From: Mycobacterium kyogaense
GTDB taxonomy: Bacteria; Actinomycetota; Actinomycetes; Mycobacteriales; Mycobacteriaceae
Length of the DNA: 64,000 bases
Direction: 5' to 3'
Assembly: GCF_003254575.1 (NCBI RefSeq)
Contig: NZ_QJUA01000028.1
Span: 1-64,000 of the forward strand
The notes under the pieces were generated by a model. The model was not told where the DNA came from. It worked only from the letters and a program-made list of their open reading frames with translations, and ran no database searches. How positions within the stretch are numbered: the first letter of the stretch is position 1; each line of letters opens with the position of its first letter. The translations under genes were made by a program, and so were the position numbers. Of the stretch, positions 15,382 through 22,412 are shown in pieces.

Positions 15382-16234
15382 GGGAGCGAACTCTCGTCAA
15401 TTCGCCGACACGCAACCGCAACTCGGCGCTGCTTGTCACTCGAACGTGCGGTATCGCGTGCTCGGCCAACATCTCGGTGAGACGTTGCCGGCGCCGGTGT
15501 TCGGCCCGTTCGTAGGCGGCGATCACACGGGGATCGGCTGCGGCCGTCGCGAGCACCGGCCGGCCGGTGCCGACGTCATAGCCGCCGTGGCGACCCACCT
15601 CCGTCGGTGCGCGGTCGGCGACCATGGCCCACAGCAGATCGTGGCGGCCGGAGAGCCGGCTCACCACGTCGACGAGACGGTCGTCGACGTCGGGCTCGTC
15701 GGAGACCACGACGATGAGCAGCGGATGGCGGTAATGCGTTGCCACATACTGTAATTGGCAGGTGATGTCGCTGACGTCACGTTCGCTGCCCGCATCGTGG
15801 TAGCGGTGCAGCATGCTCTCGACGTGCGTCTCACCGCGGCGCAGCCGGATGTGCGCACTGCCGCGGGCATCGCCGAACACCATGCCGATCTCGTCGGAGC
15901 GGCCGAGGGTGATCAGTCCGATCGCGCCCGCGATGAGCCCGGCGACATCGCACTTGGCTTCTCCGCTCGGAGTGAGAGCGGTCATGTCACGGCCGGTGTC
16001 GGCCACCAGCAACACCTTGTGATGCTTCTCGGAGACGAAGCGCTTGATCAGTACGTCGCCGGAGCGCGCCGAGGCCTTCCAGTCGATGTCCCGGACGTCG
16101 TCACCGGGAACGTAGGGCCGTAGCTCGTCGAATTCGAGGGTGCGGGTGTGCAGCAGTGCGTGCCGGCCGCCGTCGAGCATGCCGCGGGTGTCACCGCCGA
16201 ACAGTGACCGGACCCTGGTGAGGTGCTTGCCCAT
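15371..16234 (-). CDS. DUF58 protein
   Basis: A 287-residue DUF58 protein, the constant partner of MoxR AAA+ ATPases. The family core FDELRPYVPGDDVRDIDWKAS is at residues 35-55, followed by RSGDVLIKRFVSEKHHKVLLVADTG, a vWA-like beginning. No membrane helices are seen, so this is a soluble form. It starts 12 nt after the moxR stop and overlaps the next gene. Its role is inferred to be in chaperone-type assembly of envelope or metallo-complexes, as for other MoxR systems. Confidence 0.88.
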   Translation of the reverse strand: MGKHLTRVRSLFGGDTRGMLDGGRHALLHTRTLEFDELRPYVPGDDVRDIDWKASARSGDVLIKRFVSEKHHKVLLVADTGRDMTALTPSGEAKCDVAGLIAGAIGLITLGRSDEIGMVFGDARGSAHIRLRRGETHVESMLHRYHDAGSERDVSDITCQLQYVATHYRHPLLIVVVSDEPDVDDRLVDVVSRLSGRHDLLWAMVADRAPTEVGRHGGYDVGTGRPVLATAAADPRVIAAYERAEHRRRQRLTEMLAEHAIPHVRVTSSAELRLRVGELTRVRSRAG

Positions 16235-16246
16235 CGCCGCGCCCCG

Positions 16247-17248
16247 CTAGGGCACCCGCACCGCGCCCAGCGCCGCGTCGATGACCCGGCCGGGCGTGAC
16301 TCCGGTGCTGGCCGCCTCGAAACTGAGGATCAATCGGTGCTGCAGGACGCGGTGGGCCAGGTCGGCGATGTCGCCGGGGAGGACATGGGTGCGGCCCGAC
16401 AGCAGCGCCAGTGCCCGCGCTGCGGTGCACAGCGCGATCGTGGCGCGCGGGCTGGCGCCGTACTCGACGACTCGGGCCACGTGCGACGGAAGGTACTTCT
16501 CCGCGTCACGGGTGACGCCGACCAGGCGGCTGGCGTAGAGCATCAGGTCGCGGCTGAGGTGTACCTCGGCCGCGACGCGCTGGACGTGCCGGATGTCCTC
16601 GAGCGTGGCGACGGGACGGGTCCGGTGTCCGCGGTCATAGAGCCCGGTGTCACGGCGGATCAGCACCTCGACCTCTTCTTCTGGCGAGGGATACCTGACG
16701 ATCTCCTTGATCAGGAACCTGTCGGTCTGGGCCTCCGACAGCGCGTAGGTGCCTTCCTGGTCGACGGGGTTCTGCGTGGCGATGACGAGGAACGGGTCGT
16801 CGATCGGATACACGGTGCCGGCGATGGTGGTCTGCCGTTCCTCCATCGCCTCCAGCATCGCGCTCTGGGTCTTGGCGCTGGAGCGGTTGATCTCGTCGAG
16901 AAGCACCACATTGGCGTGCACAGGCCCCAGCTGGGTGACGAATGCCGCCCCACCCCGAGCCGACGCGTCGTAGATCTGGGTGCCGATGATGTCGCTGGGC
17001 AGCAGGTCGGGCGTGCACTGGATGCGGCGGAACCGGCCGTCGATGGATTCGGCGATCACGCGCGCTGCGGTGGTCTTGGCCAGCCCGGGGACGCTTTCGA
17101 GCAGCACGTGGCCGCCGGTCAGCAAGCCGATCAGCAGCGATTCCCGGAGATGTTCCTGGCCGACCACTTTCGCGGAGAACGCCGCCGACAGCGCGGCCAC
17201 GACTCGCTGGGCCTCGGCGGTGTCATGCGGAACGGGGGCAGCAGTCAT
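16247..17248 (-). CDS. moxR: MoxR-family AAA+ ATPase
   Basis: 333 residues. The P-loop is GHVLLESVPGLAKTT ending near residue 60 (GLAKT variant usual in MoxR), Walker B is NVVLLDEINRS at 113-123, and the sensor region is FLVIATQNPVDQEGTYAL, all diagnostic. The C-terminal lid domain follows. First gene of the six-gene minus-strand operon. MoxR proteins act as chaperones in complex maturation or cofactor insertion; the substrate here is unknown. Which of the mycobacterial moxR paralogues it is cannot be said from sequence alone. Confidence 0.93.
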   Translation of the reverse strand: MTAAPVPHDTAEAQRVVAALSAAFSAKVVGQEHLRESLLIGLLTGGHVLLESVPGLAKTTAARVIAESIDGRFRRIQCTPDLLPSDIIGTQIYDASARGGAAFVTQLGPVHANVVLLDEINRSSAKTQSAMLEAMEERQTTIAGTVYPIDDPFLVIATQNPVDQEGTYALSEAQTDRFLIKEIVRYPSPEEEVEVLIRRDTGLYDRGHRTRPVATLEDIRHVQRVAAEVHLSRDLMLYASRLVGVTRDAEKYLPSHVARVVEYGASPRATIALCTAARALALLSGRTHVLPGDIADLAHRVLQHRLILSFEAASTGVTPGRVIDAALGAVRVP

Positions 17249-17323
17249 CCCGCCTCATGTACCACCGCGACCGGACCGGCAAACCGCAGCACCGCTCGGG
17301 GTCCGCTCCTTATCCTGGCGCAG

Positions 17324-17764
17324 GTGACCGATGGAGTGGCTGAACGCTTCGACGACGCGGGACGCGCGGCGGTCGATGCGGCCCGTCGGATGGCAGTCTG
17401 GACCGGTGCTTCCGAGGTTGGGAGGGAGCACTTGGCGGTGGGTGTCCTGCAGTACAGCGACGACGAAATCCGTCTCGTGCTCACGCGCTATGGCATCACG
17501 GCCGACGCAGCCCGACGCCGGTTGATCCCGGCCCGACCGGGTGAGCCGGCCGTGACCGCGCCGCCGTTCGCTCGGACCGTGAAGTCGACGTTGAGCGTCG
17601 CGCACACGTTGACGCTCGCCGGGCGAAGCAGGATCGGCTGCGCACATCTCCTGCTGGCCCTGATCATGATGCGGGAGCCATCGCTGCTGGCTTTCTTCCG
17701 AGATCGAGCGGAGGTCGATGAGGTCGTCGCTGCGTTGACGTCTCACCTGGGCGAAGCAGGCTGA
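17324..17764 (+). CDS. Clp N-terminal-domain protein
   Basis: About 146 residues from the GTG at 17324, consisting only of a Clp-N (ClpA/C adaptor-binding) double repeat: ERFDDAGRAAVDAARRMAV followed by SEVGREHLAVGVLQ, and SLSVAHTLTLAGRSRIGCAHLLLALI. No ATPase domain follows, so it is a stand-alone Clp-N protein, perhaps binding substrates or adaptors for ClpC1. It is divergent from moxR with about 75 nt between them. The exact start is uncertain because the open frame continues upstream across moxR. Confidence 0.7.
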   Translation: MTDGVAERFDDAGRAAVDAARRMAVWTGASEVGREHLAVGVLQYSDDEIRLVLTRYGITADAARRRLIPARPGEPAVTAPPFARTVKSTLSVAHTLTLAGRSRIGCAHLLLALIMMREPSLLAFFRDRAEVDEVVAALTSHLGEAG

Positions 17765-17785
17765 CGCGCAACGAAAAAGAGTGCG

Positions 17786-17890
17786 ATGACTGCACTGGCT
17801 GTCACCACGTTGCACCGCGTCCACGACGAGGACGTGTTCGCCGGGTGGAGCGACGAGGTACGCGCTGCCGCCGGCAGCACCGCGCACTGA
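17786..17890 (+). CDS. possible micro-ORF (34 aa)
   Basis: An ATG-initiated frame of 34 codons with mostly G/C third positions, beginning TALAVTTLHRVHDED, in the gap between the Clp-N gene and the DyP operon. There is no convincing ribosome-binding site. It may be a genuine small protein, a gene remnant, or chance. Not recognised. Confidence 0.2.
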   Translation: MTALAVTTLHRVHDEDVFAGWSDEVRAAAGSTAH

Positions 17891-17966
17891 AACTCTTGGT
17901 GAATGCGTACACGCGCATGCCTGTCCGCTGTTATTTTCAGGCCATCTTCGAGGCGGGGAGACGCCG

Positions 17967-18524
17967 ATGAGCACTGAAAGAGATTGGGCCAAACCGGCTG
18001 CGATGGCCATCCCCCCGGAGGGCTATTTCGAGTTGGAGGAGGGCCGCTACGGCCCGGTTTTTCCGCGGACGCCGGCCTGCTACGGCTTCTCGATCATCGC
18101 GAAGGTCAAGGAAGGTCGCGAAGAGGTGGTTCGCGCCTACGGGAAGACGATCGAGGAGACGATCGCGGCGAGTCCCGAGGCATTGGCGCCGCTGCGATTG
18201 CACTACCTGCGATGGAACCTCTTCGACATCGGATCCGGGCTGCACTTCCAGTACATGGGCATCTTCGACACCGACTTCGACAAGTACACCGAAGACGCGG
18301 TGCAGTTGTTCAGCGCCACCGGCATCACCACGGTGTTCACGAACCTCGAGGGGTTCCCCGAGGACTGGAAGGAGAACCCGGAAGCGTTCATCAAATTCGT
18401 TCGCGAACACCAGGTTCCGAGCTTCCTGGAGTACGGCGAGTACCCCTATGTAACCGCCGATGAGATCAAGAAGGCGCTGCGGCTCAAGGCGGCGTTCTCC
18501 ACGATGCTGGACCAGATGCAATGA
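17967..18524 (+). CDS. hypothetical protein, first gene of the DyP operon
   Basis: A 185-residue soluble protein with no signal peptide, rich in aromatic residues (YFELEEGRYGPVF, LHYLRWNLFDIG, LHFQYMGIFDTDFDKY). Alternation of such strands with helices (VKEGREEVVRAYGKTIEETI, FDKYTEDAVQLFSATG) resembles a dimeric alpha/beta-barrel, the fold family that also contains DyP peroxidases; this is a guess from pattern. I do not recognise a named family. Its stop overlaps the next ATG by 4 nt, so it is coupled to the NTF2 and peroxidase genes. Confidence 0.75.
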   Translation: MSTERDWAKPAAMAIPPEGYFELEEGRYGPVFPRTPACYGFSIIAKVKEGREEVVRAYGKTIEETIAASPEALAPLRLHYLRWNLFDIGSGLHFQYMGIFDTDFDKYTEDAVQLFSATGITTVFTNLEGFPEDWKENPEAFIKFVREHQVPSFLEYGEYPYVTADEIKKALRLKAAFSTMLDQMQ

Positions 18525-18928
18525 CAGCAGCCGACCCGTTGGCCGCGGTGCACGGCTACGTGGAGGCGTTCAACGCCGGCGACGTCGCCGCCATGGCGGC
18601 CGCCTTCGACGACGAGGGGACGATCCTCGACGGGATGGCACCCCACCTGTGGACGGGGCCATCGGCCGTCGAGAACTGGTATCGCGACGTGATGGCAAAG
18701 TCCGCGAAATTGGGCGCCTCCGATTACGCCGTCACCGTCGGCGAACCCCTGCACAACGACGTGTCCGACGACACGGCCTATCTCGTCTTCCCGGCGACGC
18801 TGGGCTCCCGACTGAACGGCTCACCGATGATGCAGACGGGAGCGCTGTTCACGCTGGCGTTGCGCCGTCGCGCCGATTCTTGGCTTATTTCGGCGTGGGC
18901 ATGGTCGAAAGGCACTGTCCAGCAATGA
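18521..18928 (+). CDS. SnoaL/NTF2-like protein
   Basis: 135 residues: VHGYVEAFNAGDVAAMAAAFDDEGTILD is the standard NTF2-like opening, followed by GPSAVENWYRDVMAK and C-terminal strands GALFTLALRRRADSWLISAWAW. Such proteins are small-molecule-binding or isomerase-type folds; no catalytic residues can be assigned. It sits between the first gene and the DyP peroxidase with ATGA overlaps on both sides, implying that its ligand is relevant to the peroxidase. Confidence 0.78.
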   Translation: MTAADPLAAVHGYVEAFNAGDVAAMAAAFDDEGTILDGMAPHLWTGPSAVENWYRDVMAKSAKLGASDYAVTVGEPLHNDVSDDTAYLVFPATLGSRLNGSPMMQTGALFTLALRRRADSWLISAWAWSKGTVQQ

Positions 18929-20277
18929 TATCGATCCGGGCATCGGCTGTGGAACTCGAACTCGACGACATCCAGCACATGCTGCTGACCAGAACCCCTG
19001 CCATCACGGGCAGGTACGAGTTCCTGACGTTCGACACGCCGGAAGGCGGTCGGGCGTGGGTGTCGGCGCTGCTCGACAGGGTCGAATCGGCTGCAAGCGT
19101 GCCCGCCACGATGGTCACCACACGGCGCTGGGTGACACTGGCCTTCACCTGGACCGGTCTGCGGGCGCTCGGGGTTCCCGACGACGCGCTGGCGAGCTTC
19201 CCCGACGCGTTCCGCGAGGGGATGGCCGCGCGGGCAAGCATTCTCGGTGACACCGGAGCGGCCGCGCCCGAGCACTGGCTGGGTGGTCTCGGCGGCGACG
19301 ATGTGCATGCGATCGCGATCCTGTTCGCCCGCGACGGCGAGCAGTGCGCGATGTCCATCGCCGAACACGACAAGCTGCTCGCCCGCACCGACGGGGTGCG
19401 GAGTCTGTCGTACCTCGACCTGAACGCCTCGCCGCCGTTCAACTACGCCCATGACCACTTCGGCTTCCGCGACCGGCTCTCCCAGCCGGTGATGAAGGGT
19501 TCGGGTGAGCAACCCACCCCGGGCTCGGGAGATCCGCTGGCGCCGGGCGAGTTCATCCTCGGTTATCCCGACGAGAACGGCCCGGTGGCGAATCTGCCGA
19601 CGCCCGAGGCGCTCTCGCGTAACGGCTCTTACATGGCCTACCGACGGCTCGAGGAACATGTCGGGCTGTTCCGCGACTACCTTCGCGAGAACTCCGAGGA
19701 TGCCCACGGTGCGGAACTGCTCGCGGCGAAGTTCATGGGCCGCTGGCGTAGCGGCGCTCCGCTGGTCCTCGCGCCCGACACCGACGATCCGGAGCTCGGC
19801 GCCGATCCGCTGCGCAACAACGACTTCAACTACAAGGAGATGGATCCGTTCGGGTACGCCTGCCCGCTCGGCTCGCACGCCCGCCGTCTGAACCCGCGCG
19901 ACACCGCCCACTACATGAACCGGCGGCGGATGATCCGCCGCGGCGCGACCTATGGCCCGGCACTGCCGGAGGGTGCGCCTGACGACGGGGTGGAGCGGGG
20001 CATCGCCGCGTTCATCATCTGTGCCGATCTGGTACGGCAGTTCGAGTTCGCCCAGAACGTCTGGATCAACGACCGGACGTTCCACGAACTCGGCAACGAG
20101 CACGATCCGATTGCCGGTACACAGGACGGAACGCTCGACTTCACGGTTCCCAAGCGTCCGATCCGCAAGGTACACAAAGGCATACCGGCGTTCACCACCA
20201 TGCGCGGCGGAGCCTACTTCTTCCTTCCGGGTACTGGCGGCCTGCGCTACTTGGCCACTCTCGGAGGGGAATCATGA
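18925..20277 (+). CDS. DyP-type heme peroxidase-like protein
   Basis: 450 residues. The conserved DyP block CPLGSHARRLNPRD contains the predicted proximal heme ligand His318; it is followed by RRGATYGP and RGIAAFIICADLVRQFEFAQNVW, both typical of class C/D DyP enzymes. The distal motif usually written GxxDG appears as GFRDR, keeping Asp183 but with Arg in place of the last glycine. No Tat or Sec signal is visible, so it is probably cytosolic. The ATG at 18925 is set by an ATGA overlap. Length fits DyP enzymes; substrate unknown. Confidence 0.85.
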   Translation: MISIRASAVELELDDIQHMLLTRTPAITGRYEFLTFDTPEGGRAWVSALLDRVESAASVPATMVTTRRWVTLAFTWTGLRALGVPDDALASFPDAFREGMAARASILGDTGAAAPEHWLGGLGGDDVHAIAILFARDGEQCAMSIAEHDKLLARTDGVRSLSYLDLNASPPFNYAHDHFGFRDRLSQPVMKGSGEQPTPGSGDPLAPGEFILGYPDENGPVANLPTPEALSRNGSYMAYRRLEEHVGLFRDYLRENSEDAHGAELLAAKFMGRWRSGAPLVLAPDTDDPELGADPLRNNDFNYKEMDPFGYACPLGSHARRLNPRDTAHYMNRRRMIRRGATYGPALPEGAPDDGVERGIAAFIICADLVRQFEFAQNVWINDRTFHELGNEHDPIAGTQDGTLDFTVPKRPIRKVHKGIPAFTTMRGGAYFFLPGTGGLRYLATLGGES

Positions 20278-21281
20278 GACCGGTCGCCCGCACGTACAAC
20301 CAGGCACACCTGCTGCGGGAGCACAATGGCCGCCGCCGGGTCAGCATCTACTGGACGTGGAGCTATCCGTGGGAGGCGCAGCGGGACCCCGCCGAGATGT
20401 ACAACCGCTTCTCCACGATGACCGAGGTGCGAAACGCGCTGTGGCCCAGCTACGAGACCGTCGAGTACGACGCCGCCCATTTCCTCCAGGGCATCGCCGG
20501 CACGCTGGAACTCTTCCACCGGTCCACACTGGCGTTCCAGGACGTCGCAGGGTCGGCGACGGGCCACCCGGTGGCGGTCTTCCAGCGGATCGACCAGGCC
20601 GGCTATCACCTGCCCATCGATGAACGCATTCTCGCCGACACCGACACGTTGATGGTGTTCGGACTCGACCACATCCTGTCCGAGCAGGAGGCGACGGCCG
20701 AGGAGATCGAGGCGATCCGGTCATGGCTGCAGCGGGAGGGCACCTGCCTGCTGCTGGCGCCGCACCACGACGTCGGCTTCACCGACGACTTCGCCCAGCG
20801 CGCGGTGGAGTACGCGCACCACGGTGATCCGCTGGTCCCGCGCCAGCAACGGTTCGGTCAGTACACGCGATCGCTCATGAAAGCCCTCGACGTGCCCGTG
20901 CACAACACGTGGGGACTGCGGCCGGCGGTCGTCGATGGCACTCGGGAGATCGCGCCGCTGACCGGGTTCCGCGACCTCGATGCGGCACGGCTGCTCGACA
21001 ACGTGAGCACCTTCAACTTCCACCCCCATCTGCCGCACTACGCGCTGACGGTGCCCGAAAGTGACGCGGTGCGGGTGCTCGGCCGCCAGCGCGTCGATCC
21101 GCACCGTCCGCACCCGTTCACCGCCGACGGCACCACCGAGTTCAACGCGCTGATCTGGATGCCGCCCACCGGCACGCGCGCCGGGGACATCGTGCTCATC
21201 GATTCCACGCACTTCACCACGTTGTTCGGCGGGACCGACAGCCTGCGCAACCTCTGGCACAACCTCGCCACGATGGCCTGA
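20274..21281 (+). CDS. hypothetical protein, last gene of the DyP operon
   Basis: A 335-residue soluble protein. The N-terminus reads RPVARTYNQAHLLREHNG and RVSIYWTWSYPWEAQRD, later TDTLMVFGLDHILSEQEATAEEIEAIRSWLQREGTCLLLAPHHDVG, which looks like a Rossmann-type or class I amidotransferase-like core (a strand, then a helix, then a flat hydrophobic strand ending in His-His). No catalytic cysteine of an amidotransferase is evident there, and no named family is recognised. The 4-nt overlap with the peroxidase gene makes functional linkage very likely. Confidence 0.7.
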   Translation: MRPVARTYNQAHLLREHNGRRRVSIYWTWSYPWEAQRDPAEMYNRFSTMTEVRNALWPSYETVEYDAAHFLQGIAGTLELFHRSTLAFQDVAGSATGHPVAVFQRIDQAGYHLPIDERILADTDTLMVFGLDHILSEQEATAEEIEAIRSWLQREGTCLLLAPHHDVGFTDDFAQRAVEYAHHGDPLVPRQQRFGQYTRSLMKALDVPVHNTWGLRPAVVDGTREIAPLTGFRDLDAARLLDNVSTFNFHPHLPHYALTVPESDAVRVLGRQRVDPHRPHPFTADGTTEFNALIWMPPTGTRAGDIVLIDSTHFTTLFGGTDSLRNLWHNLATMA

Positions 21282-21285
21282 GGGG

Positions 21286-22158
21286 TCACCCCACGGTCAG
21301 CGCCACGGCCACCAGCACAGACCACACCAGCATGGTCAGGCCGGTGTCGCGCAGCACGGGGATCAGATCGCGGCCGCCCAGCCCGGCGCGCACCGGCCGG
21401 GTCGCACGGACGGCCAGCGGGGTCGCGAGGAACCCGGCCCCGCACGCCGGCGTCGCGATGAAGCACAGCACCAGCGTGAGGAGCACCCACACCATCAGCA
21501 GTCCTTGGTAGAACACCCGGGTCCGCGCATCGCCGAGGCGCACCGCGAGGGTGATCTTGCCCGTTTGCGCGTCGGTCGGGATGTCGCGCAGGTTGTTGGC
21601 CACCAGCACCGCCGAGGACAGGCATCCCATCGCGACGGCGCACGCCGCGCCCACCCAGTCGATGCGCAGTGCCTGCGTGAACTGCGTGCCCAGTACCGCG
21701 ACCAGGCCGAAGAAGACGAACACCGCGATCTCGCCGAAACCGAGGTAGCCGTATGGCTTCGAGCCTCCGGTGTAGAGCCACGCACCCGCGATGCAGGCGG
21801 CGCCGACGGCGATCAGCCACGGCGCGGAGAACCACGCGAGCACCAGTCCGGCGACCGCGCCGACGGCCAGGCTCACCATCGCGGCCGTCAGGACCGCGCG
21901 CGGCGCGGCGAGCTTCGATCCGACCAGCCGCAGCGGCCCCGCCCGTACGTCGTCGGTGCCCCGGATGCCGTCGGAGTAGTCGTTGGCGTAGTTGACCCCG
22001 ACGATCATTCCGACCGCGACGAGCAACGCCAGCAACGCCTTCCACCACGACGCCGCGCCGAGCCAGGCGGCGGCCCCGGTGCCGGCGATCACGGGTGCGA
22101 CGGCGTTGGGCAGCGTCCGCGGACGTGCCCCTTCCACCCACTGCCCGAATGTCGCCAC
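21286..22158 (-). CDS. menA: 1,4-dihydroxy-2-naphthoate prenyltransferase
   Basis: A 290-residue UbiA-superfamily membrane enzyme attaching the polyprenyl chain to 1,4-dihydroxy-2-naphthoate to give demethylmenaquinone. The first Asp-rich Mg-diphosphate site reads NDYSDGIRGTDD at residues 59-70, followed by the MenA-type VRAGPLRLVGSK; the second conserved region is NNLRDIPTDAQTGKITLAVRLG. About eight hydrophobic helices are evident. It converges on the DyP operon (5 nt gap). Matches Rv0534c in place and length. Confidence 0.96.
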   Translation of the reverse strand: MATFGQWVEGARPRTLPNAVAPVIAGTGAAAWLGAASWWKALLALLVAVGMIVGVNYANDYSDGIRGTDDVRAGPLRLVGSKLAAPRAVLTAAMVSLAVGAVAGLVLAWFSAPWLIAVGAACIAGAWLYTGGSKPYGYLGFGEIAVFVFFGLVAVLGTQFTQALRIDWVGAACAVAMGCLSSAVLVANNLRDIPTDAQTGKITLAVRLGDARTRVFYQGLLMVWVLLTLVLCFIATPACGAGFLATPLAVRATRPVRAGLGGRDLIPVLRDTGLTMLVWSVLVAVALTVG

Positions 22159-22199
22159 GAGCTCAGTCTTGCAGGTGCCGACCGTGGCAGACTGAGCGC

Positions 22200-22409
22200 A
22201 TGGACGACCGACTCAGCAAGGGCGAGATCCGCAAGGACGTGGTGCAGGAGATCGTCGGTGCGGGTGCCACGGCAGTCGGCGACGTCGCCTCGATCATCAC
22301 GACCGCGGTGCGCGATGTGGCGAACGCGATCGGTGGTTTCGCGACGGACGTCTTCGAGATCCGTGACGGCGCGCGCCGCGCCGCGCAGCATCACGTCGAC
22401 GAGGAGTGA
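22200..22409 (+). CDS. small hypothetical protein (69 aa)
   Basis: From the ATG at 22200: DDRLSKGEIRKDVVQEIVGAGATAVGDVASIITTAVRDVANAIGG, a mostly helical, amphipathic protein with a charged, His/Asp-rich C-terminus and no clear transmembrane helix. No family recognised. It is divergent from menA (41 nt) and converges on the Emb-like gene (3 nt gap). Codon use is normal; probably a real, actinobacteria-specific small protein. Confidence 0.6.
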   Translation: MDDRLSKGEIRKDVVQEIVGAGATAVGDVASIITTAVRDVANAIGGFATDVFEIRDGARRAAQHHVDEE

Positions 22410-22412
22410 CGC

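Noticed and set aside
16223..17323. Long open frame on the plus strand across moxR, joined to the Clp-N gene
   Set aside because: It is antisense to a clear MoxR gene and its product is Arg/Gly/His-rich without domains. Only the part from the GTG at 17324 is coding.
22095..22199. Upstream extension of the 69-aa gene to a GTG/ATG at 22095
   Set aside because: This part overlaps the menA start on the opposite strand and reads as Arg/Pro-rich non-coding sequence; the ATG at 22200 gives a coherent protein.
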